Positions 48,101 to 59,821 of a DNA stretch of 64,000 nucleotides are shown here, one piece after another; position 1 is the first letter of the stretch, and the number at the start of each line of letters is the position of its first letter. A program made the position numbers and the translations under genes. Under the pieces are notes generated by a model. The model ran no database searches and was not told where the DNA came from. It saw only the letters and a list, made by a program, of their open reading frames with translations. The stretch comes from Solanum dulcamara (taxonomy: Eukaryota; Streptophyta; Magnoliopsida; Solanales; Solanaceae): NCBI RefSeq assembly GCF_947179165.1, contig NC_077244.1:79078144-79142143 (forward strand), written 5' to 3'.

Positions 48101-49407
48101 AGAGAATGGTAAAATGAAATAATTCCAAAATACGGGCGGGCAGACATCGGGTTTAATTTCCGTGTCATACGGACCCCTATCGAAGTTGGAAACATTTAAG
48201 TGATTACTCACTCAGCAGTGCAATGTCAATGGTAGCTTCTCAACTTTTATAATATAATAGGATCATTAAAATCAATTTAACCAATCAAGCGAGAATTAAT
48301 TATATTTTTTCAATTTTACCCTTAGTATTAATTATTCTAGAATTAAGAGACACAGATAAAAATTAAAGAATTAATAAGGTATATATTAATCAAATAACAC
48401 TTTCGAATTGTGCAAAACATTATCACAAGGACTAAAATGAAACGAAGGGATTAGTACTTACTTAAAACTACTTACAGTTGGTTATTTTCCTAAACCTCTT
48501 CCAACTGGTCTGAATTTAAGAGACTTTTGTCATACATAATTCTTGTGATGTGTTATCATCTCAGTAAAAGGAGAAGATGGAGATTGGAATCACCGACTTC
48601 CTTTAATCTATTGGTTTATTTGTCTAAAACAATTCAAAGATGACATACATTATATTATTCACTTTGAATTAAGTTCAATTTTTGATAAAAAAAGATTACG
48701 CACAATACCTTAATGTGTTTTTCTGATTTGAATTTTGCTGATACATTTAACAAAATGTTGGTTGGTAGATGTTAGTCTGGACGAGCTTACCTACCCACCA
48801 CACACCCCTTTATGTGGTTTCACGTGCCGTGTAGAATTTTAAATTAGAAAGTGATAACATACTATTTTACAAGGAAGCAAGAAAACAAGAAACAGAGAGG
48901 AAAAATCAGAGAGAAGCAAACAAACAAACAAGCAAGTGTAGAGTACGTGTTGGAGATTAACCAAACACTCTCCTCCTCACAAAATCACACATCTCATATC
49001 CTCTTACCTAATAAAAAATGGACAAAAACCACCCACCATTTCTGTTCCTAATACTAAAGGCGGAACACACAAGTACTAACACCATCACAAGTGAAGTTGA
49101 ACATAAGAAGATGTAGTAAGTAGTTGAAAGCAGAGGTGGATCTACACACACATGTGCAAAATCTGAACACACATTAAATCCTGAAATTACTAAATAGTAG
49201 TACATACCTGAAAGAAACAATGGATGGTAAAGTTCTTTGTTTGAGGAGTAGTTCAACTTGTGATATGTGAGAGAAAGTGAAGGAGTCAATGCAAAGCTCG
49301 ACGAGATCTGCTCCTTCTTCTTTAGCTTTGTGCATACAAGCTGCCATTTCCTCACAGCTTTCACATTCTAGTGTTGTGTACACCAGCAGGTCATGCTTGA
49401 AACCCAT
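39101..49407 (-). CDS. DQD/SDH-like enzyme, probable quinate dehydrogenase
   Basis: Ten exons: 49208-49407, 47642-47750, 47334-47552, 46481-46821, 41928-41991, 40880-40988, 40240-40389, 39993-40141, 39730-39892, 39101-39144. They join in frame to 515 residues. The family carries a 3-dehydroquinate dehydratase domain (about 1-213) fused to shikimate dehydrogenase (about 228-515), steps 3 and 4 of the shikimate pathway. The length equals the mature family protein; there is no transit peptide, so it is probably cytosolic. The dehydratase half looks dead: Tyr127 stands where the catalytic His belongs (IIASSY for IIVSSH), Cys39 replaces the Arg of VEIRxD, Leu215 replaces the Gln of APGQ, while Lys154 is kept. 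The dehydrogenase half keeps K296, D334, N317, Y461, Q489, Q493 and GAGGAGRA, but has G249 (HSKG for HSKS) and G292 (VGIPHK for CTIPHK). These two changes point to quinate rather than shikimate as substrate. Intron 4 contains the RTE LINE. Confidence 0.9.
39510..39612 (-). mobile_element. SINE/LINE 3'-tail copy in DQD/SDH-like intron 9
   Basis: On the minus strand the order is aatctctctacctctcagg, ataaggtctgcgtaccctct, accctcccagactcc, then gttgttgttg. This is the same 3' tail as the RTE LINE and the SINEs in this window. The head is missing or unrecognised, so this is a 5'-truncated copy. It is in the same strand sense as the host gene. Confidence 0.65.
41666..41767 (+). mobile_element. 70-bp ultra-truncated retroposon with 16-bp TSD
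   Basis: The body 41682-41751 is only the terminal 70 bp of the LINE/SINE tail: ctctacccttcccagacccc, gtgggactatactgggttt and a (gtt)n end. The direct repeats attgagctgctcagtg at 41666-41681 and 41752-41767 are identical. It is in intron 5 of the DQD/SDH-like gene, 160 bp from exon 5. Confidence 0.85.
42214..46301 (+). mobile_element. RTE-type non-LTR retrotransposon (LINE), near full length
   Basis: The body is 42230-46285 (4,056 bp), flanked by identical 16-bp direct repeats attcttacaaaatact (42214-42229 and 46286-46301). The leader (42230 to about 43026) has a 20-bp tandem repeat and a poly-T run. The single long reading frame starts near 43027: an apurinic endonuclease domain ([25 protein letters not shown], about 43120-43850), then reverse transcriptase ([17 protein letters not shown] from about 44540, [19 protein letters not shown] at 45199-45210) and a C-terminal [10 protein letters not shown] / RGRPKKYW region. 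It is disabled by a frameshift near 44440-44460, another near 45013-45020, and TAA at 45166-45168. The 3' end has the ggtctgcgtacactctaccc tail and (GTT)n. It sits in intron 4 of the DQD/SDH-like gene, antisense to it. Confidence 0.93.
42691..42790 (+). repeat. 20-bp tandem repeat and poly-T in LINE leader
   Basis: The unit tttttccggcgaagctctag is repeated about 3.7 times (units near 42691, 42711, 42731 and a partial unit at 42751-42765), followed by a run of more than 20 T residues (to about 42790). The repeats are nearly identical, so they expanded recently. They lie in the 5' leader of the RTE element. Confidence 0.85.
48005..48145. mobile_element. Degenerate Stowaway-like MITE
   Basis: A clear left end ctccctccgtcctatttta is bordered by TA. 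A weak inverted right end (aaaatacgggcgggca) lies near 48130-48145. It is in intron 1 of the DQD/SDH-like gene. Confidence 0.4.
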
Positions 49408-51119
49408 AATATGTATTTGCTCTGTTTTGGGGATGAAACGAGAGGTGTCTCTTTTTCTTTTTTTTTTGTCCTAATAAAGGGGAAGAGAATACATCGGTCG
49501 CTTATCAATTATACTCCTACTCCTAATTGGCTCCCTCATATAAATAGACACAAGTTATTACAAAAAATTATTAATAAACGACCCCTCATATTAGCTGTGG
49601 GAATGGTATGGTCATGTGATCATGTCTTGTGTTTATTACCACATGCAGTCGATAAATGTTAAGTGTTAAATGGAATAACGTACGTATAAGAATTGTTTAT
49701 CTGAATAATCAATAGAAAATATTAAAAGCTATTCATATTTTTATATTTTATATAATATATGCCTGAAATAAGTTTAAACTAAATAACATGATCAAGAAAA
49801 TTTATATAACCGACATTAATTTATTAGTACTTATTTAGTAGAGTGACGTTGTGGTCTTCGTGGTCACTCATATAACTTGAAACCTTTTCTATATTATAAA
49901 ATTACAATATGGCCAGTTGCTTACTTGTTTATGTGGTGTTGGTTAACAAGTCCTTTTTGTACTTGTACCACCTATGCATCCAAATTATGTCACATCAAGC
50001 AATAAAAGTTATGAAGAAGGCAAATATCTTTCAAGGTTTTAATTTGTTCAATTTTAAACAGCTGGTTAATAAGAAGTTACTCAAAAGATTTGCTAAAAAT
50101 ATTTAGTTTGTCTTAGGTATACATGACATAATGTTCTATATTCTCAATATAATTTTTCTATGAGAAATGTTCAATTGATTGTACCATCACTTAGGAGTAT
50201 AATTTTTTTAATTGGTTAATTGGGGATAGGGAAAGAGAAAATGGAAAAAGGATTATAACGTGAAAAATTAAATTTTTATCAATAAAATAAAAATTTAAAT
50301 AGTCAATTAAGAAAATTTTAATAAAAAGTTCTTAGGAAAAATTATTATATCGAAGTTTTCCTTTTAAGGTAGGGTTAAAATTCAGAAGTCAGAGGAATAT
50401 GAGGAGTTGAAAGAGATTAATGTCCATATTTCAGTTATTCTTGGATTCCAAATTGGTTCAATTCGACCTACCACGATTCCAAATAAAAATATACTTACTT
50501 TAATTTGTATTTATCTATATATTTTATTTTAATTATTTAAAATATATATGGTGATGATTCATTATTTATACGATAGTCATCATTCTATCACAATTTTTTC
50601 TTCCTTTAATTTGTTCGTGTTTGAATAGGCCATGTTTTGCAAAAATTAGTGGTGTGCTATTATAAAGGGAAGTGGTAATATTTCTAAAAATGTGCTAACT
50701 CTTAAATAAAAAGGATAATATAATAATTAACCAAGCGAGTTGGTCATTTCTTTGGTGTGTTTTTTCTTTTTCACCGTCATTTTCTTGGTTGGAAAAAGTG
50801 ATCCCAAGTTTATGGCACGTGAAAAACAAAAAAGGAAAAAGACATATGGACGGAGGGGCGGGTTAGGGTATGTCTCATTTAATCAAAAAGACGAATTAGA
50901 ATGACATTTGATTGAAGGAGACAAATTAAAGGGGCCAAAGCTTTTTTGTCATGTGATATAACAATAATATATTGAAGAAATTTGAATAAGTAAATCTGAC
51001 ACTCATGTGGTGATAGCAGTAAAATTTCCAAACAAGTGGGTTTGATCATTGATGGCTAAGCCTAAAATTATTTTATCGTTCATTTCATGTGCTTAGCGCG
51101 CAAAAAATATAACATATAT
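49408..51119. other. Spacer between DQD/SDH-like gene and copia element
   Basis: The left part is the promoter of the DQD/SDH-like gene on the minus strand. The rest is AT-rich with no gene or repeat recognised. Open frames at 49393-49662 and 49909-50106 have no support. Confidence 0.5.
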
Positions 51120-51394
51120 TGTTATAAATAAAATGACAAACCAACTTAAAAAAAGGAGGACAGAGCAAATAAATAATCTTAGTGTTTTTTTCTTTTTTGT
51201 ATATGCATCCATGCTTACAAGAATGACTATTTATAGGCCTAAAAGAAGAAACAAATTATAGTGGAAACACATAATAGTGGAGACAAATTGTGGCGGTAGA
51301 TAAGATATAGTGGAAACAAATTATAGTGGAGGATAAAATATAGTGGAAACAAATTGTGGTGAAAGATAACATGGACATATATTATTTTATAACA
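51120..51394 (-). repeat. 3' LTR of the copia element
   Basis: 275 bp, starting tgttataaataaaa and ending ttttataaca on the plus strand (inverted terminal tgttata/tataaca). It contains a cctataaatag TATA box on the minus strand (51231-51241) and several gtggaaacaaatt repeats. A polypurine tract (ctaagaggga on minus) abuts it at 51395-51405. It aligns along its full length with the copy at 56323-56597. Confidence 0.85.
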
Positions 51395-54300
51395 TTCCCT
51401 CTTAGATGTCCATATAAAATAAAGGTTATAAAAACAAGTATATATCTTTATTCCTAATACGCATTATTTGCTGCCTCGTTAAAAACTTTACTAGGAAAAA
51501 TTCATTGGGATAAAAATCTTGGTTAAGAAAAAAAGAGTGTAGCGCGTATGTACTCCCCATGATAAGAACATCACTTAATATTTCGAAGACGATGCATTCC
51601 AATTTTATATCTCATTTTTCCAAAGGTTGAAGACGGCAATGCCTTGGTAAACATATCTGTTAAATTGTCACTTGAACAAACTTGTTGGACATCTATTTAA
51701 CCCTTCTTTTGAAGATCATAAGTAAAAAAAAAAATTGGTGAAATATATTTATTTTGTCTCCTTTGATGTATCCTCCCTTCAGTTGAACTATACATGCAGC
51801 ATTGTCTTCATACAATATTGTTGGAACGTCTCTTTTTAAAGAAAGGTCACATATTTCTTGAATGTGTTGAGTTATTGATCTTAACCAAACGCATTCTAGA
51901 CTTGCTTCATTAATGACTATTATCTTTGCATGATTTGAAGAAGTGGCAATCATAGTTTGTTTTGTTGAACGCCATGATATAGTTGTACCATCATATGTAA
52001 ATAAATAGCCTGTCTGCGATCGACCTTTATGGGGATCAGACAAATATCTTGCATCTGCGTAACAATCAATTGTGGCGTGGATTCATTTGAGTAAAACAAT
52101 TGTATATCAATGGTCCCTCGGAGGTATCTGAATATATGCTTAATTTCATTCTAGTGCCTTTGTGTTGGAGAAGAACTAAATCTTTCTAACAAGCTTACAG
52201 AGAAAGTTATATCTGATCTAGAATTATTGGCAAGATACATTAATGTACTAATTGTACTAAGATATAAAATTTCAGCACAAATAAACTCTTCATCATTTTC
52301 ATGAGATCGAAATGGATCTTTATTAATATCAAGAGATCTTACAATCATTGGGTTACTCAATGGATGTGTTTTATCCATATAAAACCTCTTTAAAATATTT
52401 TCAGTATATGTTGACTGATGAACAAATATCTTATTTGCAAAATATTCAATTTGTAGATCAAGACAAAATTTTATCTTTCCAAGATCTTTCATTTCAAACT
52501 TTTTTTCCAGATATTTTACTGCCTTTGAAAGTTCTTCAGGAGTTCCAATAATATTCAAATCACCAACATATACTGTTATTATGACAAACTCAGATCTAGA
52601 CTTTTTCATAAAAACACAAGGGCAAATTGGATCATTTCTAAATCGTTCTTGTAACAAATATTCGGTAAGTCGATTGTACCACATTCTCCTTGATTGTTTC
52701 AACCCGTATAAGAATTTCTGTAGCTTTATTGAATAAGTTTCTCGAGAATCCTTGTATGCTTCAGGCACTTTGAATTCTTCAAAAAATTTTATAAAAATGT
52801 CATGGTCCAGTGAGTCATATAAATAGGCAATGACCACGTCCATTAGGTGCATTTCAAGTTTTTCATGAACTGTCAAATTCATTAGATACTTAAAGGTAAT
52901 TGCATCTATCACAGGGGAATATGTTTCTCTATAGTCAATGTCAGACCTTTGTGAAAATCCTTGGGCTACAAATAGTGTTTTATATCTTACGACTTCACCT
53001 TTTTCATTTTGTTTACGCACAAAAACTATTTGTACTCCACTGGCTTGAACCTTCAGGTCTTCGAATTATTGATCCGAAAATTTCATATTTTTCAAGTGAA
53101 GTTAACTCTGATTAAATTGTATCCTTACATTTTGGCCAATTATTTCTGTGTCTACATTTATCGACAGATTTTGATTCAAGATCATTATCTTGTTGCATTA
53201 TTTCAATGACAATATTATAAGCGAAAATATTATCGACCACAATATCATTTTGGTTCCACCTTTTTCCTGTCGAGACATAACTTATTGAGATTTCTTCATT
53301 CTCATTATTTTCAGGTACTTGGACCTTCTCGGTGGTATCACCATTTGTTATGTCTCTGGGCTCTTCTTGAGCAATTGCCTCAAAATTATGATCATCTTAA
53401 TTGTTTATTCTCTTCCTTTTTCGAAGATTTTTATCTTTGAAACCAATTGGTCTTCCATGTTTTAAGCGTGGTCTAGACTCATTTGCCTGAACAAGTTGTC
53501 CTACTGGGACATCAGCTTGAACTTGAACATTAGTAGCTGGGATATGAGATTTAGTAATTCGTGGAAGGTTAGTAAATGCATTCGGTAGTTGATTTGCAAT
53601 ATTTTGCAAATAAATCAACTTTTGAACTTCTTGCTCACATTAATTTATTCGATGATCTAAATAAGATAATGACAATGAATTCCAATCTATCTCATTTTTC
53701 AATTGCTTATGTTCTCTCCATAATGTTGGGTATACTGATCTATTAAAATGACAATCAACGAATCTTTTCATAAATAAATCTCCAATCATAGGTTTTAAAT
53801 ATTTTATAATAGAAGGAGATTCATACCAAACATATATTCCCAACCTTCTTTAGGGACCCATCTTTGTGCGGGGCAGTGGAGCAATTGAAAAATATATCGC
53901 ACATCCAAAAATTCTAAGATGGAAATATTTGGCTCCTTTCCAAAAGCCAATTGTAATGGAGAGAATTCATGAAAATTGTTTGGCCTTATGCGCACAAGTG
54001 CTGTCGCATGCAAAATAGCATGGCCCCATACTGAAAGAGGAAGTTTTATCCTCATTAGTAATGGTCTAGCAATCAATTGAAGACGTTTAATCAATGATTC
54101 TGCTAAACTATTTTGAGTATGAACATGAATGACCAGATGCTCAACTTTTATTCCAACCGACATACAATAATAATTAAAAGATTGAGATGTAAATTCACCA
54201 GCATTATTAAGACGAATTGTCATTATTGCATAATCTGGAAATTGTGTTCTTAACCTTATAATTTGAGCTAACAATCTCACAAAAGCCAAGTTGTGAGTTG

Positions 54301-56322
54301 ATAATAAGCACACATGTAACCATCTCGTAGATGCATCTACTAAAATCATAAAATATTTAAATGGTCCACATGAAGGGTGAATTGGACTACATATATCACC
54401 CTCTATACGTTTTATAAATACAGGGGATTCAATCTCAATTTTAGTTGTTAATGGTTTAATAATCAGTTTTTCTTGGAAATAAGCAACACAAGAGAATTCT
54501 TTAGATTGAAGAATTTTCTGATTCTTCAAAGTGTGCCCATGTGAATTCTCAATAATTTTGCGTATCATATTATAACTAGCATGACCCAACCGGTCATGCC
54601 AAATGATAAATTCATTATGGTCAATAATTTTTTTGTGGTTCAACCACATCAATACTTGTATGGTATAACCCAGAAGAAAGTACAGGTAATTTTTCATGTA
54701 CAAATTTTTTTCCCGCTTTTATTATAGTAATATAAAGGTACTGAATATTTCATTCATTAGCAATCTCAATATGATAGCCATTTTGGCGAATAACCTTGAA
54801 ACTTAATAAGTTTTTTTGAGACTTACTACAATACAAAGCATTATTAATAGCCAATATTATTTCCCAGGTAGTGATAAAACTGCTATTTCAGAGCCCTCAA
54901 TTATTTTTGTACTATCAAATATTGTATTAACATTGACCCCTTTCATAATCAAATGAGAGAAATATTTTTTTCTTTTAATATAGTGTGCGTTGTAGCACTA
55001 TCCAAAAAGTACATATCTCCATTACTAATCTTGGATCCAATTGAAGACTGAAAAATTTATTTATCTTTATAAAATAAAAGTATATTATAAGAGATAAGAT
55101 AAGTAACAATATTGCTAGAAAACTTAAATCCCTTTTTTTTCTTTTTAAATAGATAAAAGTAAAAATATGATAATCAAAAGTACATAAAAACGACAACATA
55201 TTGTAAATCATACAATAAAATTAAACATAAATTATAATCCCCAAAGAAGTCTTCAACCTCCAAATGAGTAATATTATTGATGTCATTAAAATCGCCATTC
55301 TTCAAAGCCAAATTCGCTTCAATATTATCACTGTATACTTGGGAAGGTCCTACCTCAACATTATTTCCAAATGTCAAGTGTGACTCTATCCAGGAATTGA
55401 AAGAAGAGGCACCACTTTTATTTGCCTTTTTTTTAAATGAATTTTGATAAAGCCTGACAAAATGCTTAGGTGTTCGAAATTTATTTTTTCAGTGACCTTT
55501 CATACCACAACGATGACAGTTACTTCTTGAAAGACCACTTTGAGAACTCATATTGTTCTCCATTTTATGTTGACCACCACCACGATGATTATTATATCAT
55601 CTTCTACCATTACCACGTCCACACACATTATTGTGGCCTTGATTTTTATTTTGTCTTTCATTTAGACTGACCATGTGCTTTTACCACATTTGCTTACGGT
55701 AACGGAGCAGTTCCAGTTGGATGGACTTCATGATTTCTCATTAAAAGAGCATTATGTTGCTCAGCCACTAGAAGGCATGAGATCAATTCAGAGTATTTTT
55801 GAAAACCTTTTTCACGGTATTACTACTGTAATATCACATTAGAGGCATGAAAAGTAGTTAGTGTCTTTTTCAACATGTCCTCATCATTTATAGTTTTTCC
55901 ACATAATTTCAATTATGAAGTTATTCTAAATACAACAGAATTATACTCAATTACAGTTTTAAAATCTTGAAACCGTAAGTGCATCCACTCATAACGAGCC
56001 CTTGGCAATACCATTACCCTAAGGTGGTCATAACTTCCTTTTAAACCTTTCCACAATTCAAGTGGATCTTTCACTGTCAAGTATTCAACCTTCAGGCTTT
56101 CATCCAGATGACGACGAAGGAAAATCATAGCCTTCGCTTTATCCTAACTTGATATTTTATTTTCTTCGATTATAGCATCACCAAGATCCCCAACGGTAAG
56201 GTAAAGTTCAACATCAAATACCCATGACAAATAATTTTTGCCAGAAATATCAAATGCCACAAACTCCAATTTTGATAAGTTTGACATGATGAAAACTTAT
56301 AAGAGACTTCGTGCTGATAACG

Positions 56323-56597
56323 TATTATAAATAAAAGGACAAACCAACTTAAGAAGAGGAGGAGATAGCAAATGAGTAATCTTATTGTTTTCTTCTCTTT
56401 TGTATATTCATCAATGCTTACAAGAATGACTATTTATAGGCCTAAAAGAAAAAACAAATTATAATGAAAACACATAACAATGGAGACAAATTATGATGAT
56501 GGATAAGATATAGTGAAAATAAATTATGATGGAGAATAAGATATAGCAAAAATAAATTGTAATGGCAGATAACATGAACATATATTATTTTACCACA
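56323..56597 (-). repeat. 5' LTR of the copia element
   Basis: 275 bp, aligned with the copy at 51120-51394. Both contain acaagaatgactatttatag and cctaaaagaa. Divergence is visible throughout (for example the terminal tgttataa is tattataa here, and ttataaca is taccaca), so the insertion is old. Confidence 0.85.
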
Positions 56598-57866
56598 TAT
56601 CCTATATTTTTGAATATTCTTTGACGACAATTTATAGTATTATTGGGGGGGCGGGGGGGCAGATTGAAGGAATGATGTGATTTTGGAGGCCACTTGTTTT
56701 TGTAGTTATTATTAGACTCTACTTTTCCAATCAATTCTTCCATGTAGAATAATCATTGTTGGTCGTGTCATCCTATTAATATTTGTTGAAATTTTAATGA
56801 ATTAAATATATAGAGAATTTGATGGAAAGTAGTAACAAAATAATTAAATTTTATATATTTTCCCCTTTCAACTACATATTATTTAAAAAAGAGTTGGAAA
56901 GTTAGGTAGGAATGCAGGATGCCGCCACCTACCAACCACCTTGAAGACTAGTTTACTAATTGATTTAGAAACATTCCAAGCCACTGCTTACATTAGGAGA
57001 AAAATACTACTCACTACTTAATTAACTACCCAACAAGTCCTCCCTCGTGATATAAGTTGAAAAACATGTTATGTTTTTGTTCATGCTACCTCTATATTAT
57101 ATGTTAAAGACGAGACAAAACATATACCTACCATGAAAATAAAACTTAAATGCTTATAGGGACGAGCTTACTTAATTCTTGAGAATCAAAAGTGATAAAT
57201 ATTTTGAGAGGTAGGGACGAGTATAATCCTTTTATTATAATCATAATGTCGTTACATAGGGTTTAATGATTCAAGTGCAATATAATGTCACATGACGTAT
57301 GTTTAATGAATTACTACTAATTAATTTCATTCATTATTTCTATCTAGGCACACCCTTCTATGTAGACAGACATCCACTTACTCCACGTGCCACGAATCTT
57401 CGGTCTTTAATTTTGGTTATTAAATTCCAATATATGCCATTCAATCAAAAATATAATATTGGTATTAGTAGACGTTTCTGCTGCGTTTTGCAGTTGGCCA
57501 AATGTTCACCACTTGATGACCAACAAACAAATTCCAAATTTTCATGGCCAACCAGTCTCACGCATTCTAGTTGGTACTTGAAGGTCAAAAACAAAGCCTA
57601 TAGTATCAAATATCAATCAAGCTTTTCTGAACAATCGTCTATCAATTTGAATTTTCCTCTTATTCATACATGCTACTTATACTTCCCTATGAACCTTAGC
57701 AATTAATTATCGTTCCCTTAGGAGGAAGTGGGGTTATTTCTCGACTCTAAGCGCGATCAATCGTTCGACTCACCATTGGATCATGAATCACCTTAATTTT
57801 TTTAAAAGAAAAACAGATGTATTTTAATGTGCACTATAATATACATTTAGAAATTTTATTTAGATA
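56598..57866. other. Spacer between copia element and solo LTR
   Basis: AT-rich, with a G7CG7 run at 56645-56659. A 135-codon open frame at 57299-57706 (+) has no motif and I do not call it. Confidence 0.5.
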
Positions 57867-58546
57867 TGTTAGTGTCATCATCCATCATTTCATTTAACAC
57901 CAATTGTGTTGGTGAAATTACAAAATTACAAATTACAATTGAAAAATAAAATGAAGAAATTAACTTCACTTCTTGGCTGAGGCGCAGATATCTCGCTTTC
58001 TTTAAGGAGATTCAAGCCCACTGCAGTAAATTATTTCACTGATCCAGCAGTAGTCCTCTTGACCTGTCCCCTCCAGGATACAACAGCCTTATCACAAAAA
58101 TATAACTCAACAAACTCTGGACAAGAGTTGAGTTTAAAGCTCTTCACAAAGAATACCTCCCTTCAACTAATAAGAACTCTCTTTTTTATATAAACTTAAC
58201 TCTCTTAGTTTTTCTTCTCTTATTCTTATGTTCAAAACAAAGAAGACCTCTCTATTTATAGGAGAGAAAATCATACAAAGATGAAAAAAATAATAGAATG
58301 CCATCATTATCATCATTTAGTGTACCATTATGATTTAGTGCACCATTATGATTTAGTGCACCACTTATTAGTGATAATTAGATTAAAAATACATAATGGA
58401 ATGATTTAGTCTTGCACTAAATAAAGATGATAATGAAAGACATTTTTATGCACTAAAGAAAGAATAATAAAGATGACATTAAATGCCATCAATGGACAAT
58501 TGCTAAAATTGCAATTTAATAAAATGTTAAAATGTTCACACTAACA
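57867..58546 (-). mobile_element. Probable solo LTR
   Basis: About 680 bp bounded by tgttagtg (57867) and cactaaca (58539-58546), perfect 8-bp inverted ends with TG...CA. On the minus strand it has a TATA box (cctataaatagagaggtc, about 58245-58262) followed by a U5-like region of higher G+C. No coding domain is next to it. An 18-bp tandem repeat (accattatgatttagtgc) lies at 58323-58358. The flanking pentamers do not match, so it may be recombined or decayed. Confidence 0.5.
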
Positions 58547-58548
58547 AA

Positions 58549-58672
58549 TTGTAACTACAACAAAAACAAATACCAGTAATATAGTACTTCTTCCGTCCCA
58601 TATTAGATGGATTGCATCATTTCATTTAAGACCAACGTTGTAACTACAACAAAAACAAATACTAGTAGTATA
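58549..58672. repeat. Direct repeat flanking half a Stowaway end
   Basis: ttgtaactacaacaaaaaca begins at 58549 and again at 58637 (with matching downstream aaatac-agta sequence). Between the copies lies a Stowaway-like start (cttcttccgtcccatattag). It is probably a local duplication next to the palindrome. Confidence 0.6.
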
Positions 58673-58679
58673 GTAATTG

Positions 58680-58959
58680 TTTTGAGGTAGCCATAATTTT
58701 TTTTTGCCTTTTTTATTGCCATGGATAGCGGACAGGCCATTGAATTAGTGATGATTGAGAAATTGCTGGTGTGAAATGGAGTACTCCCTCCGTCCCATAT
58801 TAAATAGACATTTTAGTAATATGGATGAGACAAACATTTTTAATAATGTGTCTATCTAATATGGGAAGGAGGGAGTACTCCATTTCACACCAACAATTTC
58901 TCTATCATCACAAATTCAATGGCCTAAAAAAGACAAAAAAAATTATGGCTACCTCAAAA
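58680..58959. repeat. Large palindrome split by a Stowaway MITE
   Basis: The left arm (58680-58783) and right arm (58876-58959) are inverted copies, about 90% or more identical by eye. The left arm has about 20 extra bases (about 58716-58735). The arms start ttttgaggtagccataattt and end gctggtgtgaaatggag before the central TA. Removing the MITE and one TA leaves an uninterrupted palindrome. Confidence 0.85.
58784..58875. mobile_element. Compact Stowaway MITE at palindrome centre
   Basis: 92 bp with inverted ends ctccctccgtcccatattaa and (reverse complement of right) ctcccttcccatattagata, flanked by TA on both sides (58782-58783 and 58876-58877). The ends are the canonical Stowaway consensus. 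Confidence 0.85.
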
Positions 58960-59821
58960 GATACACCAGCAAATTAATTATCACTCCAAGGTAATAAATA
59001 CTACTCATTTCAATGAAAAGCACCAAATTGATATTGTTTGTTGCCAAACCGATATTTTTCCGAACTTGGACCATTTTATTTTTTTTCTTAACAGGACATG
59101 AGTAGATGAAAATAATAGATGCATCATATTAAAGTGTATCACCTTTATAAAATATCCACAGTTCTAATTGATTGATCGTGACAACTGCTGAAGTGGTCGA
59201 TTTTTAATAATATAATAGAAAAGTTGTTGAATATTGCTGTTGATTTGCTAAAATAATTAATGGAGTACTACTTAAGTTGTTTGAGTCTACTTTGTTTAAA
59301 TTTGAATTTCTGTTAGATAGTCTGGATTGTTGAGACTTGAGATATTTTAAGTTTTTGAATGTTAGTCTGCATTTTTTCTGCTTTCAAGTTAGTTACCCCT
59401 TTATACTTGCTAAAATTTTGAAGAGACAATTTCAACCATTTTCAAACCTTGTTGCTGCTTATCCTTTTTTCAAAACCCAACAAAGGTTGTTACCATAAAG
59501 CCTTTTGTATGAGCTCAGTTTAACCCTTCAATCAGCGGTTCACTAATGGAAAAACTTGTTTTCAAGATAAAAAAATAAAATACTAAGTTGTTTTGAGATG
59601 ACTAACACACATCTTAACTTCTTTCATTACTTTACATACTAAAACTCAAGCTATTAAGCCATAGGCCTTTCTAACCTTATTGGTGTAAGCATGTTTCTCT
59701 TAATCATAATGTACTCTTACTACACTATTAAAGGATAAATTCTAAATGCAAGTCAAAGAAAAATTAAGGTGTGTGCACAAGGAAGTCCGAGAGTTCCAAA
59801 CTTTTTACTGAAGCCAAATGA
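58960..59821. other. Spacer, nothing recognised
   Basis: AT-rich, ending in the 3' flank of the minus-strand gene at 59822. No repeat, RNA or gene was seen. Confidence 0.5.

Larger units (their letters stand above)
51120..56597 (-). mobile_element. Decayed Ty1/copia LTR retrotransposon
   Basis: A 5.5 kb element with two 275-bp LTRs, on the minus strand. Reading 5' to 3': PBS-like ttatcagcacga next to the 5' LTR (about 56310-56321), GAG starting at 56287 (MSNLSKLEFVAFD, later LELWKGLKGSYDH), a zinc knuckle CHRCGMKGH near 55500-55530, integrase (HDRLGHASYN and the core to about 53900), reverse transcriptase (52151-53020, ETYSPV, FLYGLKQS) and RNase H (51693-52043, TISWRSTKQ, LYEDNAACI). The order GAG-INT-RT-RH defines copia. 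It is inactive: many stops and frameshifts, and the reverse transcriptase YVDD box is YVGD. The flanking pentamers (tatat and tatcc) do not match, so no clear target duplication remains. Confidence 0.9.

Noticed and set aside
49393..49662. Plus-strand frame overlapping the DQD/SDH-like start
   Set aside because: It overlaps the start of the minus-strand gene and has no motif.
57299..57706. 135-codon open frame between copia element and solo LTR
   Set aside because: No domain, no splice context, and a composition like random AT-rich sequence.
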